DNA from: Chromatiaceae bacterium
GTDB lineage: Bacteria > Pseudomonadota > Gammaproteobacteria > Chromatiales > Chromatiaceae
Assembly (NCBI GenBank): GCA_024235175.1
Contig: JACKMX010000004.1
Location: 62,001 to 126,000, forward strand
Length of the DNA: 64,000 nt
Direction of reading: 5' to 3'
Shown here: positions 8,017 to 16,993 of the stretch, piece after piece
How the letters are laid out: each line of letters starts with the position of its first letter
How positions within the stretch are numbered: position 1 is the first letter of the stretch
Notes under the pieces: model-generated
What the model was told of the DNA's origin: nothing
Databases searched by the model: none
The model's input: the letters and a program-made list of their open reading frames with translations, nothing else
Translations under genes and position numbers: made by a program

Positions 8017-10746
8017 TCAGGCAGTACGATGTTCTGCGATACGCTTAGCCATCACATACACTGCCTCCAATTCACAACATCCCCGTTCCATCATAATGGC
8101 CGCGCGCGCCGCCTTCTCATGTTTCTCGGTCATCGCCAGCGCCAGGGACAACGGCGGTGGGACATTACGAAACAGCGCTTCGAGGTTATCCGAGAGCACC
8201 ACACCCTCCACGTATTTACCTGGCTCTTTTCGTGCGGAAAGTAACAGGCTGCGCTGTACATCGGTCAAATCTTTGAACCGTGCGATCTGTTCGACCTCTT
8301 CCTTGGGCATGACCAGACACAACCACCACTCCATCATGTTGAGCATCTTGCGGCTGGCATCAGGGAAATCCTCCAGGTTCTGCGTAGCGATCCAGAACCA
8401 GGCGCCGAGTTTGCGCCACATTTTAGTGATCTTGACCACATAGCGGGCCAGCAGCGGGTTGGTGGTGATGATGTGACCCTCATCGGTAATCACCAGTGTC
8501 GGCCGAGCATCGTGCTGATGGCGCTCCACCAGATCGTTGATGTGGCTCATCATGGAGATGTAGGCAACGGTGAGCTGATCCTCGTAGCCCTCCCGGGCCA
8601 GTATGCCCATCTCCAGGATGGTGACATCGGACTCCGGCCAAGGCGTACCCGGCCGGTTGAAGAAGTAGCCGGCGAGACCGGAGCAGAAAAGCGCCATGCC
8701 ATCCCCCATCTCCATCGCCCGGTTACGGCGTGACTCGGGCAGCGTCTGATCCCGCCCGATTGCATGCAGCGCTGCGACCACATCTTCGGTGATTACCTGG
8801 GCACGTCCGCTCTCTTTGACCGTCTTGGCGGCCAGAAAGATCGCGTTTCGAATCAACAGCCGGTCAGCCCGTGTCATGCGCGCGTCTTCACGCTCATCAC
8901 CGCCGGTGATCATAATCCTCGCCGCAATCTCCATCTCGCCGAGGATATCCCTGCCCGTACCCTCTTCGTCTATTTCGTCATCGTCCAGTGCATCGGGATC
9001 GATGATGATTCGGAGACGGCTCTCCTTCTCCAGCATACGCAAGGCGTCGGCAAACGGCGGTAGGCTCACATCTACGTTTGGGTTCAGCGTGACCTGGTTC
9101 ACCGATAGCCCGTTCGCTTGAAAGTCCTGACCGAGCAGAGAGAATGAACCCCCAGCTTCGATGATGAAAATGCGCGGACGGTACACGGCGGCCATCTGCT
9201 GCAGCAGATAGACCAGCAGTGCAGACTTCCCCGCACCGGTAGGTCCGAGAATGAGCATGTGGGCGTTCTTCTTGCGGTCCTCGTGATGGAGCGGATCGAA
9301 CACCAGGGGCTCGGCACCCCGGTTAAAGAAGACCAGGCCAGGGTGTCCGGTCCCCTTCGACCGCCCATACAGTGGCAGTAGGTTGGCGGTGTGATTGGAA
9401 AACACCAGCCGCGACCGCCGATTGATCTTGTCCAGCGACACGTCATAGGCCATCGGCAGGTTTCGGATGTAGCTGTCCAGGGTCAGCAGATCGGCCTCCT
9501 GCAGGATCGGTTGCAGTCCGTTGGGCAACAGCAGTGCGTTCAACTGGTTGATGTTGGCGCGTAGTGATTTCAGATCATTTCCCCGAACATAGAAGGCCAT
9601 GCAAAGCGGATAGAGTTTATTGCCTCGCGCCATCTCCCGTTCAACCGCTTCAGCATCCTCGCGAGTGAGCTCGGCTTCCGCGGAATCGCCCACCGCGGCC
9701 CGTTTGACCTGGGCGATATGGTTGCGCGTGAAATCCTGTGGCTTGACCGTCAGTGTCATCACCATCACCGTCTGTTCGGGCAGCCTATCGAACAGAGAGA
9801 AGACGTGATCGCCAGCCTGGCGTTCGGCAGTCATGTGCCCCACCTCGGGTGCCCGGCGCAATCCCTGAACCGTGACGATGCTGTGCGGCAGATCATCGAA
9901 CCACCAGGTGGCCGAGGCGTTATCCGATTTCGGCATCGTCAAGGTGAGGCGTTCGGCCAGATCGTAACCAAAGGGAAGGTCTTCATCCCCGGGATAGGGG
10001 GCGATCTCCAGCAGTTTGTCGGGATCACCATCGGCTATTTCGGGGGCTGGATTGAACCACTTCAGACACCACTCGTAGAGGTCTTTTCCAGTTCCTCTTC
10101 GCGCGCGGATCCCGGCCGAGGCCAGCGCAGCAACCCATTTGATCGCGACATCGTTCAGCGCCTCTTCCACCTCAATTGCCGATGGCAACTTGCCCCTGGG
10201 TTTTAATCGACGATAGAGCGTAGCGCGCACCCTGCGCACCTGCCCGCGCCAATGGGTGCCGGTCACGGCCTTATCTTCAAACAATCCACCGGGTCGTGTG
10301 ATCCGCGCAAGGTGTTGGGAAAACATAGTCTGGAAGTGCCGGGTAAATGGTGTTTTCTTCGCACTCGGTTGCGGGTAGTCTGCAATCTCTTTCTGAATTC
10401 CCTGCAGGCTGGGTTCGTCCTGCACGTAGACCTGCAGTACCCAGGGGGCATCGTCCTCTTCCGGAATGGCATCGGTCAGCGCCGTCTGGATCGCATCCCG
10501 TAACTGTCTCATGAACTCGGGTGTGCGTGCCTCGGTACCAGCCGGTGTCAGCTCGAACAGCGCACCGAGACTGATACCGTCCTCCAGCAGAAAGGTCCGA
10601 CTCTCCGGATCGTACTCGACCCAGGGCAGTAGATCGGTGAAGGATGATGGGCGCCGGTACAGCTGCTTGACCATTGTGTTGGTTACGGGGGCTTCTGCTG
10701 GTTGCGCTTTATCTTTTGATATATTTGGTGGTTGCTGTTTCCACAT
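8017..10746 (-). CDS. traC: Conjugative transfer ATPase, TraC/VirB4-like (TIGR03744)
   Basis: 909 residues, the usual size of the PFL_4706-type ATPase that powers pilus assembly on the cytoplasmic face of the inner membrane. Walker A is GPTGAGKS at 501-508 with Lys507. A Walker B-type strand is visible in TLVITDEGH and a conserved segment in ATQNLEDFPDASRKML. The N-terminal half (~30-450) is the TraC-like domain that binds the other subunits. The gene follows the lipoprotein gene by 12 bases. Nothing is missing from the motif set. Confidence 0.93.
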   Translation of the reverse strand: MWKQQPPNISKDKAQPAEAPVTNTMVKQLYRRPSSFTDLLPWVEYDPESRTFLLEDGISLGALFELTPAGTEARTPEFMRQLRDAIQTALTDAIPEEDDAPWVLQVYVQDEPSLQGIQKEIADYPQPSAKKTPFTRHFQTMFSQHLARITRPGGLFEDKAVTGTHWRGQVRRVRATLYRRLKPRGKLPSAIEVEEALNDVAIKWVAALASAGIRARRGTGKDLYEWCLKWFNPAPEIADGDPDKLLEIAPYPGDEDLPFGYDLAERLTLTMPKSDNASATWWFDDLPHSIVTVQGLRRAPEVGHMTAERQAGDHVFSLFDRLPEQTVMVMTLTVKPQDFTRNHIAQVKRAAVGDSAEAELTREDAEAVEREMARGNKLYPLCMAFYVRGNDLKSLRANINQLNALLLPNGLQPILQEADLLTLDSYIRNLPMAYDVSLDKINRRSRLVFSNHTANLLPLYGRSKGTGHPGLVFFNRGAEPLVFDPLHHEDRKKNAHMLILGPTGAGKSALLVYLLQQMAAVYRPRIFIIEAGGSFSLLGQDFQANGLSVNQVTLNPNVDVSLPPFADALRMLEKESRLRIIIDPDALDDDEIDEEGTGRDILGEMEIAARIMITGGDEREDARMTRADRLLIRNAIFLAAKTVKESGRAQVITEDVVAALHAIGRDQTLPESRRNRAMEMGDGMALFCSGLAGYFFNRPGTPWPESDVTILEMGILAREGYEDQLTVAYISMMSHINDLVERHQHDARPTLVITDEGHIITTNPLLARYVVKITKMWRKLGAWFWIATQNLEDFPDASRKMLNMMEWWLCLVMPKEEVEQIARFKDLTDVQRSLLLSARKEPGKYVEGVVLSDNLEALFRNVPPPLSLALAMTEKHEKAARAAIMMERGCCELEAVYVMAKRIAEHRTA

Positions 10747-10758
10747 GATCGATTTGCT

Positions 10759-11175
10759 CTACCGTTCCAATATTTCTGACTGAAACGGCACTTCACCCGG
10801 CAGCGCGTACTCAGTACGTTCATACATCGGAAAAGCGGTGGCATAACCCGGCACCGGTACAGACTCTTCGCCTGCCAGGTGCGGGAACACATACATCACC
10901 AGGGTCGGATTCGGAAGCCTGGGAAAGATGGCATCTATCTCGTTGGCCGCATCGCGGGTATATCCATGCAACGCTGCATTTCCGGACAGGATGGGGCGAT
11001 TGCCCAGCTCCTGGCGAATAGACAGCGGGTCTTGGGCGTTCATCTCCTGGATATGTCCCTGATAGATATCCTTCATCGAAGGCCCATCCTGAGGCAGCAC
11101 CGCCTCCTTGGTGCTGGCGCAGCCTGCCAGGCTAATCAAGCCGAGTGCGGATATGAGGATCAACGGGTTTTGCAT
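10759..11175 (-). CDS. Conjugative element lipoprotein, TIGR03751 family
   Basis: 138 residues with a lipoprotein signal: a hydrophobic stretch from residue 4 to 17 ends in the lipobox LAGC at Cys19 (ISALGLISLAGC). The mature part is short, with GPSMKDIYQGHI and ending in FPMYERTEYALPGEV. Family members are the outer-membrane lipoprotein of the core complex, comparable in place to TraV/VirB7. It starts inside the end of the TIGR03752 gene (44-base overlap) and is followed directly by the ATPase gene, the standard order. Confidence 0.85.
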   Translation of the reverse strand: MQNPLILISALGLISLAGCASTKEAVLPQDGPSMKDIYQGHIQEMNAQDPLSIRQELGNRPILSGNAALHGYTRDAANEIDAIFPRLPNPTLVMYVFPHLAGEESVPVPGYATAFPMYERTEYALPGEVPFQSEILER

Positions 11176-12535
11176 GCGTCAGTCTCCTGCCGGTGGAATC
11201 GAGATCGATCGGGAGTTCATGATCGACGTGAATGGCAACGCGGATGCCGGCCGGTACGAAGACCGCATCGAAACTCTGGGACTGGCGTTCCATCAGCCAC
11301 TTGCCGACCTCGTCACTGCCGCCGGCGATAGTCTTGCCGAGCACAAAGGTACCGGCGTCACCGGTGATGTTACTGGTCACCCCGCCGGCATCGCTGACCA
11401 CCGACGTGGTCTCGGCAGCAGCCGCAGCCTGCGCGGCCGCCTGGATGGCCATCACGCCAATACGCTGTGTGAGAAACGCCGGTGCGTTGGTCTTTCGCTC
11501 GCCGCTGATGCAGGGAATGCCCTGCTGGTCCGAGATCCAGCCCAGCGGTTTGTCCGCGCCGCCCGATTGGCCACCGGCCTGGCCTCTGCGGTCGTCGCTG
11601 GAAATTGTCCGGATGGTGCCGTCGTCGAAAACAAAGGTGACCGAATCGAGGCGTCCGGTGACACAGGAGAGGGTCCAGTCACCAATCGCCGTGCCGCTCC
11701 AGACCATGCCCTGAACACCGGGTATCGTCAGCCCGTTGGCGGCCAGGTTATCCGCACCGGTAATCACCTTGAACGGCATGGGGTCACGCACCTGCCCCTG
11801 TACCGGAACCCGGCCAACCAGGGCGGTCATCGCGGTTGAGCCAATCAGCGTGGCGTTGCGGGGGACGGTGTAGACGGGTTCGACGCTGTTGATCTGCTTG
11901 GCGATGTTGCTGGTTCGCTCCCGTGCTGTGTCCAGCACCCTGCCTGCGGATTGGCCGGTCTTGTGCAGCAGACCACTGCCGTTCATTGCCGGGGTATCGT
12001 CGTGAGCGTGTTCCAGCGGTTCGATCCAGATCAGGCTGTTTGCAGGATCTGTACCCAACCCATCTAGCCCCAGGCCCACCGGGATATCGCTGCCGGGTGG
12101 GGTCAAGTTGATTTGAGAATAGGACTGGGACAAGGCATCCACCCGCGCTGTCAATGAGGAGAGCACACCGGAGTCCAAGCGCTGACTGGCGGCCTGATCC
12201 TTTTCTCGGGACAAGAGTTCACGAGTTACGCGGGTGGTAACGTTATTCTCGATTTGGGTACGGCTGGACAGCAGCTCCCTGTTTTCACTGCGCAGTCCCG
12301 TGTTGTCCTGGCGCAGCGCCTTGACCTCGGCGGTCATGGCTGCGACATTGGCTGTCAGCGTTTTGATGGTATCCGCCGGTGTATCTGCATCCGGATTCGA
12401 CGCTTGCGGAACAGAGTCCATCGTCAGCTGCCCATCTGGTTCACCGGTACAGGATTTCAGGGTGACGAATACCAGCATCAGCAGTACGCCGCCGGCCAGC
12501 AGGGGTAGGAGTCGGTTACTGGTTGCGATCGCCAT
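11132..12535 (-). CDS. traB: TraB/VirB10-like core-complex protein, TIGR03752 (PFL_4705)
   Basis: 467 residues. A short cytoplasmic start precedes one membrane helix (~9-27, LLPLLAGGVLLMLVFVTL). A coiled coil follows (~45-130; TIKTLTANVAAMTAEVKALR, ENRELLSSRTQIENN), then a Pro/Gly-containing linker and a beta-rich C-terminal domain (~250-440) with a GxxxG-rich helix region AAAAAETTSV. This is the TraB/VirB10 plan: a protein spanning from the inner membrane to the outer-membrane pore. It follows the TIGR03749 gene by 9 bases. Confidence 0.88.
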   Translation of the reverse strand: MAIATSNRLLPLLAGGVLLMLVFVTLKSCTGEPDGQLTMDSVPQASNPDADTPADTIKTLTANVAAMTAEVKALRQDNTGLRSENRELLSSRTQIENNVTTRVTRELLSREKDQAASQRLDSGVLSSLTARVDALSQSYSQINLTPPGSDIPVGLGLDGLGTDPANSLIWIEPLEHAHDDTPAMNGSGLLHKTGQSAGRVLDTARERTSNIAKQINSVEPVYTVPRNATLIGSTAMTALVGRVPVQGQVRDPMPFKVITGADNLAANGLTIPGVQGMVWSGTAIGDWTLSCVTGRLDSVTFVFDDGTIRTISSDDRRGQAGGQSGGADKPLGWISDQQGIPCISGERKTNAPAFLTQRIGVMAIQAAAQAAAAAETTSVVSDAGGVTSNITGDAGTFVLGKTIAGGSDEVGKWLMERQSQSFDAVFVPAGIRVAIHVDHELPIDLDSTGRRLTHAKPVDPHIRTRLD

Positions 12536-12544
12536 GATGCCCGC

Positions 12545-13351
12545 CTAAAAAGAGACACTGAAGGGTCGGGCTGAAATCAGATAAACCGCCGTGGTATCCG
12601 CCTCATTGCCGGCGGGCAACAGGCGATGATGCTGGAAAGCCGCTGTTAGCCAGGTGCCGCGAAGATTGCGTGGATCCAGGGTCTGTGGATGATCAGAACG
12701 ATTGGTGAGTTTGACGGCTGTCAGGTAGTACCCGCCTGCCCGCCAGGCAACCAAAGGTATGGCATCAATCGCGCCACCACGGACCAGATTTATAGGATCG
12801 CGCGCTACCGATGTGCGCACGATGCCAGGTCTGTCCGACAGAAGTCGTGCCGGTGCATAAAGTTGCCGGGCTGCGAATCGGGTCAGGGCCACATAACTGA
12901 TATTCGAGGCAACGGCATTGCCGTCATTCAAGTCACCAGGTTCGCTCGCATCCTGCACAAAGACCTGGATGGGGTGGTTCTGGCGTGGCTGTTTCGATGC
13001 CGAGATATCGAAGAGATAGATTTGGCCGCCTTCGATCTCCCGCACCATGACGCGAGTCGACTCGAAAGGTGCATGGGATAGGAGATAGACGGTCCCGTTC
13101 ACGCTCTGGGTACGCAGCAGCGGCTGCAGATTACTGGGCACGCCCACCTTGACCGAAGACGGAAACTCTACCTGTCGTTCCACACCCACTGTCACTTCCA
13201 GCCGGATAGGTGTCTTCTTCCATTCAATCCGCTCGGTGGTTTCCGATGCGGCATTGACCGGAGCCTGGAACAGCCACAAAGTAAACCCAAACCAGCAAAT
13301 CCAACAGGTTTTCCAATGACTGGTTAGCAGCATGTGTTGTTTCCTTATCAT
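12545..13351 (-). CDS. TraK-like periplasmic protein, TIGR03749 (DUF3438)
   Basis: 268 residues from ATG at 13351, set by an ATGA overlap with the preceding gene. A signal peptide lies at ~15-35 (CWICWFGFTLWLFQAPVNAA). Beta-rich mature sequence follows, with VGVERQVEFPSSVKVGVP near its start and ARQLYAPARL in the middle. It belongs to the DUF3438 family, which holds the place of F TraK, the secretin-like part of the outer-membrane core. The neighbours (03746, 03752) are the expected ones. Confidence 0.87.
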   Translation of the reverse strand: MIRKQHMLLTSHWKTCWICWFGFTLWLFQAPVNAASETTERIEWKKTPIRLEVTVGVERQVEFPSSVKVGVPSNLQPLLRTQSVNGTVYLLSHAPFESTRVMVREIEGGQIYLFDISASKQPRQNHPIQVFVQDASEPGDLNDGNAVASNISYVALTRFAARQLYAPARLLSDRPGIVRTSVARDPINLVRGGAIDAIPLVAWRAGGYYLTAVKLTNRSDHPQTLDPRNLRGTWLTAAFQHHRLLPAGNEADTTAVYLISARPFSVSF

Positions 13352-14001
13352 TCTTCTGGCCTGGGTTCAGTACTGAGCTGGGTTTCGGTCAGCCGATGAG
13401 GGCCGACACCACTGAACCCATCCAGCGCCAGTCCCCAGGGATTGGATTCCGGATCGACAGATAGCTTGACCACCCGCAATGGATAACGAATCGCCGTTTT
13501 CTTCACGGTCATCCCTTTCACCGACTCGAAAAGATCCAGATCCAGCCACACCACCCAGACTCCGGGGGCGAGCACATCGACCCGGCGCTCCTCGAAGCCG
13601 TGCCCGGTCATCTCGTGGACACCGCGTACGCGATAGCTCAGCTCACCCTGTTTGGCTTTAAGTTCCATATCAGCGACCAGGTCCGCCCGATAGCGTGGCG
13701 TCAGATAGGGCGAGACCCGGAAGATCGCCTTGCCATAGTCTTTGGCGCCGTCTTCCGCCCACCGGTTGAGCTGCTGAAAGATGTAGAAGGCGAAGGCGTA
13801 TACGTTGGCCGCTGGCACTTCGTCTATGGCCAGCGTCGCACCAGAGCGCAGATCCGGCGGGACATGCACGGTGAGTTGTTTGGGCGCCTGGCTCCAGCCG
13901 AACCAGAGCGCCAGAACAATGATCAGCTGTAGTCCGATAACAGCCCACAGTGACCGGAGGTGGGCACGGACGTTATCGATCTCGTAGCGGTAGCGTTGCA
14001 T
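13348..14001 (-). CDS. Integrating conjugative element protein, TIGR03746 (DUF2895)
   Basis: 217 residues from ATG at 14001 (MQRYRYEIDNVRAHLRSLW). The frame is open upstream, but this start is the family's typical N-terminus and overlaps the previous gene by 29 bases. One membrane helix (~18-36, VIGLQLIIVLALWFGW) is followed by a periplasmic domain (YAFAFYIFQQLNRWAEDG, YLTPRYRADL). Topology and place match TraE/VirB8-like assembly factors, and the family is DUF2895. It ends with an ATGA overlap to TIGR03749. Confidence 0.87.
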   Translation of the reverse strand: MQRYRYEIDNVRAHLRSLWAVIGLQLIIVLALWFGWSQAPKQLTVHVPPDLRSGATLAIDEVPAANVYAFAFYIFQQLNRWAEDGAKDYGKAIFRVSPYLTPRYRADLVADMELKAKQGELSYRVRGVHEMTGHGFEERRVDVLAPGVWVVWLDLDLFESVKGMTVKKTAIRYPLRVVKLSVDPESNPWGLALDGFSGVGPHRLTETQLSTEPRPEE

Positions 14002-14353
14002 TGCCACTCCTCCCGATGTCCCAGGCACCGCTTCGCCGGACGAATGGTGACCGGCGCAATCCACAGTCCGACAACCAGATGCTGAACCGTTGTTGGTAGT
14101 GACCGTCCGGACGTCCGCGTTTCAATCGTTGAAACAGGCTTGCCATTACGATCACAGTACCGACGACACCCACACCCGCGAGGCCAAAACCCATGGTGAC
14201 CGCACCCAACAGCCCCGCCAGCAGAAGACTGACGGGCAACCAGATGAGCGCGGCCACCCCGACGATGATGCCCAGCTCAGACGACGAACAGCCTTTGAAG
14301 ATCGCCGGCTCCGCGTTGAGCCGATCGGCCAGGATGTCGTCGCGACTGGGCAT
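13973..14353 (-). CDS. Integrating conjugative element protein, TIGR03750 (DUF3487)
   Basis: 126 residues starting MPSRDDILADRLNAEPAIFKG, the characteristic opening of this family. Two close membrane helices (~28-46 LGIIVGVAALIWLPVSLLL and ~52-72) precede a conserved basic loop (FQRLKRGRPDGHYQQR). The size and hairpin topology resemble TraL-type proteins of the mating-pair apparatus. It starts 3 bases after the TIGR03745 stop and overlaps the TIGR03746 start, so the three are tightly coupled. Confidence 0.85.
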   Translation of the reverse strand: MPSRDDILADRLNAEPAIFKGCSSSELGIIVGVAALIWLPVSLLLAGLLGAVTMGFGLAGVGVVGTVIVMASLFQRLKRGRPDGHYQQRFSIWLSDCGLRRSPFVRRSGAWDIGRSGNATLPLRDR

Positions 14354-14356
14354 CGA

Positions 14357-14707
14357 CTAAATTACTCCCGCGGCTTCGGTCAACAGATAGCTGGCAAAGA
14401 TCAGCACGATCGCACCGACAATGCCCAATACACCCACCTCGGCCCACTCGGCTTTGCCCTGGCGTGCCTCGTTGAACTTGGAAAACCCGAGATAGGCGAT
14501 CCACAGGAAACCGAGCACCGCAATCGCGAGCCCCAGGACCAACCCACCGTCTTTGATGTAGCCTTTGATGAGCGCGATCCAATCACCGGCCGCCGGCGCT
14601 GTACTGGGTGCGACCGGGGTCGGCAAGGCTGCCCAGACCGACTGTCCTGCAGACACCGCCAGCAGCCCGATTGCGGCCGCCACCTTTCTTACTGTTTTCA
14701 CCACCAT
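14357..14707 (-). CDS. Probable pilin-like membrane protein, TIGR03745 (DUF2976)
   Basis: 116 residues with a cleavable signal (KVAAAIGLLAVSAGQSVWAA) and two hydrophobic helices in the mature part (~52-72 LVLGLAIAVLGFLWIAYLG and ~90-110 VGVLGIVGAIVLIFASYLL) separated by the charged loop KFNEARQGKAEWAE. The short signal-plus-two-helix plan is that of conjugative pilins (TraA/VirB2), and DUF2976 holds the pilin position in these operons. That it is the pilin is inference from topology. Confidence 0.85.
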   Translation of the reverse strand: MVVKTVRKVAAAIGLLAVSAGQSVWAALPTPVAPSTAPAAGDWIALIKGYIKDGGLVLGLAIAVLGFLWIAYLGFSKFNEARQGKAEWAEVGVLGIVGAIVLIFASYLLTEAAGVI

Positions 14708-14788
14708 TGTTTACCCTCCCAGGTAACGGGGTTGCCCCCTTTCATCAACACCGGGGCACTCCCCGAAACAGAAACAACTACGACCTTC

Positions 14789-15019
14789 TCACCGCAGATA
14801 AAACCCCAACACCATGAGCACGATGCTGGCGCGCAAAGCACTCCAGACCAGATCGAACAACACCACTTGACCGCTCTGCCAGGCACGGAAGGTACCCAGC
14901 GACACCCAGATGACCCAGATAAAAGCGAGCACCAGAATGACCGATGCGATACCGGTCAGAAGCGTTGCCGGTGTGACTCCGGAGCCTGCTTGAAATGCCG
15001 CATTCTGTGCGCCGGTCAT
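14789..15019 (-). CDS. Integrating conjugative element protein, TIGR03758 (DUF3262)
   Basis: 76 residues with two membrane helices (~20-44 and ~56-74). The conserved opening QNAAFQAGSGVTP and the segment SLGTFRAWQSGQV mark the DUF3262 family. It is a small pilin-like or assembly-associated inner-membrane protein of unknown exact role. It sits 9 bases after the RAQPRD gene and before TIGR03745, the canonical place. Confidence 0.85.
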   Translation of the reverse strand: MTGAQNAAFQAGSGVTPATLLTGIASVILVLAFIWVIWVSLGTFRAWQSGQVVLFDLVWSALRASIVLMVLGFYLR

Positions 15020-15028
15020 GGCTACTCA

Positions 15029-15331
15029 TCACCGGCGGTAATCGCCGCGCAGTGGCGGAAAGGTTCTGGGTTCAGCACGGGGGGCATCGATATGATCCTG
15101 GATGCCGCGTTGAATCTGATCGAGATCCTGACGCAGCCAGCCATATTGAAACCGAATACGAGCATCGGGGTTGGCTTGCGACGCTGCCTGAGTTATCAGT
15201 GACGCTATTGTTTCAATCTCATGAGCGATCCTCGCCAGTAATTCCCGTTCGCCATCTGCGTCAGCATTAACGAACTGAATAGGCAATGCTGTGCCAAGCA
15301 GTCCTAAAATCAGTAACTGGGTAACTCGCAT
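15029..15331 (-). CDS. RAQPRD-family conjugative element protein
   Basis: 100 residues: a signal peptide (LLILGLLGTALPIQFVNA), then a helical periplasmic domain with the family signature. It keeps FQYGWLRQDLDQIQRGI, then APRAEPRTFPPLRGDY near the end, the counterpart of the name-giving RAQPRD element. A strong GGGGAG ribosome site precedes the ATG at 15331. In intact relatives this gene directly follows TIGR03747; here the CBASS cassette stands between them, so RAQPRD has become the first gene of a separated downstream half and needs its own promoter or read-through. Confidence 0.88.
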   Translation of the reverse strand: MRVTQLLILGLLGTALPIQFVNADADGERELLARIAHEIETIASLITQAASQANPDARIRFQYGWLRQDLDQIQRGIQDHIDAPRAEPRTFPPLRGDYRR

Positions 15332-15646
15332 TTATGTTCTCCCCGTGTAATGCATGGAGCGCATGGTGGGAGAATTGGGGAGATTCAGCTATGGATAATC
15401 CATTCAGGAGAGTGCGGGGTTTTTATCACTGAGAATAATGACGAAGGAATGTAGCGCGGATCACTTCGTTCATATGAAAGCAGTAGATCTTAAACTTTAA
15501 GAATGGCGAATGATTAGCGCCACATAATCATTCATTCCCACATTTTTAACTAGCGTTTTCGGCCCAAGCGAGTGTTCGGAGTAATGTAATGGCAAAAGGA
15601 ATGTATTGCTTCTGCAGGTAACATATAGTTTTTTTGATTTACTACC
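15332..15646. other. Non-coding junction between T4SS genes and defence cassette
   Basis: 315 bases upstream of RAQPRD and downstream of the capP-like gene. The half next to RAQPRD is GC-rich like the ICE; the rest turns AT-rich, so the cassette edge probably lies near 15420-15480. Any promoter for the second half of the secretion operon must be here or further upstream. I see no obvious terminal repeat or matching flank at the other junction (20043-20217). Confidence 0.4.
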
Positions 15647-16504
15647 CTACCGCTTAAACCTAGGTGTCCAGCTTTCTTCCAGCTCTTCTTGTTCTTCTAG
15701 ATCTTCTAGATCTTCTGTTATTGTAAGCACGGTAAGAGTTTTTCCATAGCTGCCTAGCCCAACTACTTCTTCCATAATTTCAAAATCGCGCTCCCCACCA
15801 AACCAATCCATAGAACTTGAAAGCCCATTTTCTTTTTCACCGTTCTTAATATTTTCCTGATTCCTGCTGAAACTGTGGGTGACAGAATCTTTTGGGAGCA
15901 CCTGTCCTTTCTTAGGCCAATCTAGTCGCCCTATTTCCTTTAGTTCATCCGACATGAAACACCAGTCTATTCTCGAACTTTCACTTAATACCGCAGCTAC
16001 TGGTTCTGAAGTGAATTCCGTATATCGGATAGCCGTAGCAGTTAATGATGTCTTGCAAGTATCAGCGATCTCATCAATCGCTTCGAATCCAGATTTTCGC
16101 TTATCAATTTCCTTTGTAAATAGGCTACGGGGCATCAGTAGACCTGCAGCAAAATGATCTGCTTCCCTTTCATATTTGTTCCCAGAGATGAATCCCGCCC
16201 TTGATTCATGCACTCCGCCTATTGGCAAAATGCTCTCATGATGCCCTGGAAGTAAGTAATGGCCAAGTTCGTGGGCAATGCTGAACCGTTGGAATCCTTC
16301 AACATTAATATGGGTTGCGTATGCAATACCAAAGTTATTGCCATATTTAATGAGCATCCCAGATACACCCACATCAGAGGCTGGTTTAGCCTCGACGATA
16401 ATTTCGTGCCTTTTTGCTATCGCTATCGGATCAACAGGTAGTTGGAGCATATTATTTTCTTCAAGATATTTCTCGGCTGCCCTTTCTGCCCACCTGTAAT
16501 TCAC
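15647..16504 (-). CDS. capP: ImmA/IrrE-family metallopeptidase, CapP-like CBASS regulator
   Basis: 285 residues. The zinc motif HELGH is at 78-82, followed by EREADHFAAGLLMP (112-125) that supplies the third ligand, as in COG2856 ImmA/IrrE peptidases. The C-terminus is a strongly acidic tail (EDLEDLEEQEELEE). It starts with GTG in a TAGTG overlap with the XRE gene, so the two are translationally coupled. ImmA-type peptidases cleave a partner XRE repressor. In CBASS loci the pair is known as CapP (protease, triggered by single-stranded DNA) and CapH (repressor). The divergent placement against a CBASS operon supports that role here. The exact trigger in this system is inferred. Confidence 0.85.
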   Translation of the reverse strand: MNYRWAERAAEKYLEENNMLQLPVDPIAIAKRHEIIVEAKPASDVGVSGMLIKYGNNFGIAYATHINVEGFQRFSIAHELGHYLLPGHHESILPIGGVHESRAGFISGNKYEREADHFAAGLLMPRSLFTKEIDKRKSGFEAIDEIADTCKTSLTATAIRYTEFTSEPVAAVLSESSRIDWCFMSDELKEIGRLDWPKKGQVLPKDSVTHSFSRNQENIKNGEKENGLSSSMDWFGGERDFEIMEEVVGLGSYGKTLTVLTITEDLEDLEEQEELEESWTPRFKR

Positions 16505-16842
16505 TATTTCTTTCCCCGTTTCACCATTTCGGCGATCATCTTTTCTGCGAGTTCCTTATCGGTTGAAGAAAGGTTCTTAATATCCCTGTAAAGCTGGTCC
16601 GCTTCTCTTATTTCTTCTGGATTATCCGCCCTTCCTAAAAGAAAGTCTGTTGTGACCTCCAGCGCATCAGCAAGACGCTTTAGATTGTCAAATGAGGGCT
16701 TTCTTGTACTTGTTTCAAAATGAGATATCGCTGCAGGCTTAAATCCGGTCAATTCTGCCAACTTACCTTGGCTAATCTTTCTAAGTTCTTCCCGCGCATA
16801 TCGCAAACGAGTAGAAAATTCTTCGATTTGACCACTTGACAT
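16504..16842 (-). CDS. capH: XRE-family repressor, CapH-like
   Basis: 112 residues with an N-terminal helix-turn-helix (residues ~8-65: LRYAREELRKISQGKLAELTG, then FKPAAISHFETSTRKPS) and the typical LKRLADALEVTTDFLLGR end of an XRE domain. A helical C-terminal part (~70-112) should dimerise and carry the cleavage site for the peptidase. It is the first gene of the two-gene leftward unit and is divergent from the CBASS operon across a 151-base intergenic region with TATAC-rich inverted repeats. It probably represses both directions. Confidence 0.85.
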   Translation of the reverse strand: MSSGQIEEFSTRLRYAREELRKISQGKLAELTGFKPAAISHFETSTRKPSFDNLKRLADALEVTTDFLLGRADNPEEIREADQLYRDIKNLSSTDKELAEKMIAEMVKRGKK

Positions 16843-16993
16843 GTATACGTCCCCGTATATAATCTATTAACGATAATGGTATCTACGAAATAGTATACTT
16901 TTGCTATACAAAAAAGGCAATTTCAGTTTTCACATAGTTTCGTTATCTGTCTGATAAAACACGAAATGAATGTGCTATTAAGGAGCACCAAAT
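16843..16993. promoter_or_regulatory. Divergent CBASS promoter/operator region
   Basis: This AT-rich region holds a perfect inverted repeat TATACG-4-CGTATA (16844-16859), right at the capH-like start, and a second GTATA-7-TATAC repeat (16893-16909). Both share the TATAC core, as expected for two binding sites of one XRE dimer. AGGAG at 16981-16985 is the ribosome site for the DUF2188 gene. Assignment as CapH operators is inference. Confidence 0.55.

Noticed and set aside
14090..15202. 370-codon plus-strand frame
   Set aside because: Antisense to five tightly packed T4SS genes that match known families; composition is that of a shadow frame.
15647..16842. Toxin-antitoxin pair of the IrrE/XRE kind
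   Set aside because: No toxin-like fold apart from a protease with HELGH; the divergent CBASS operon and operator repeats favour a protease/repressor regulator.
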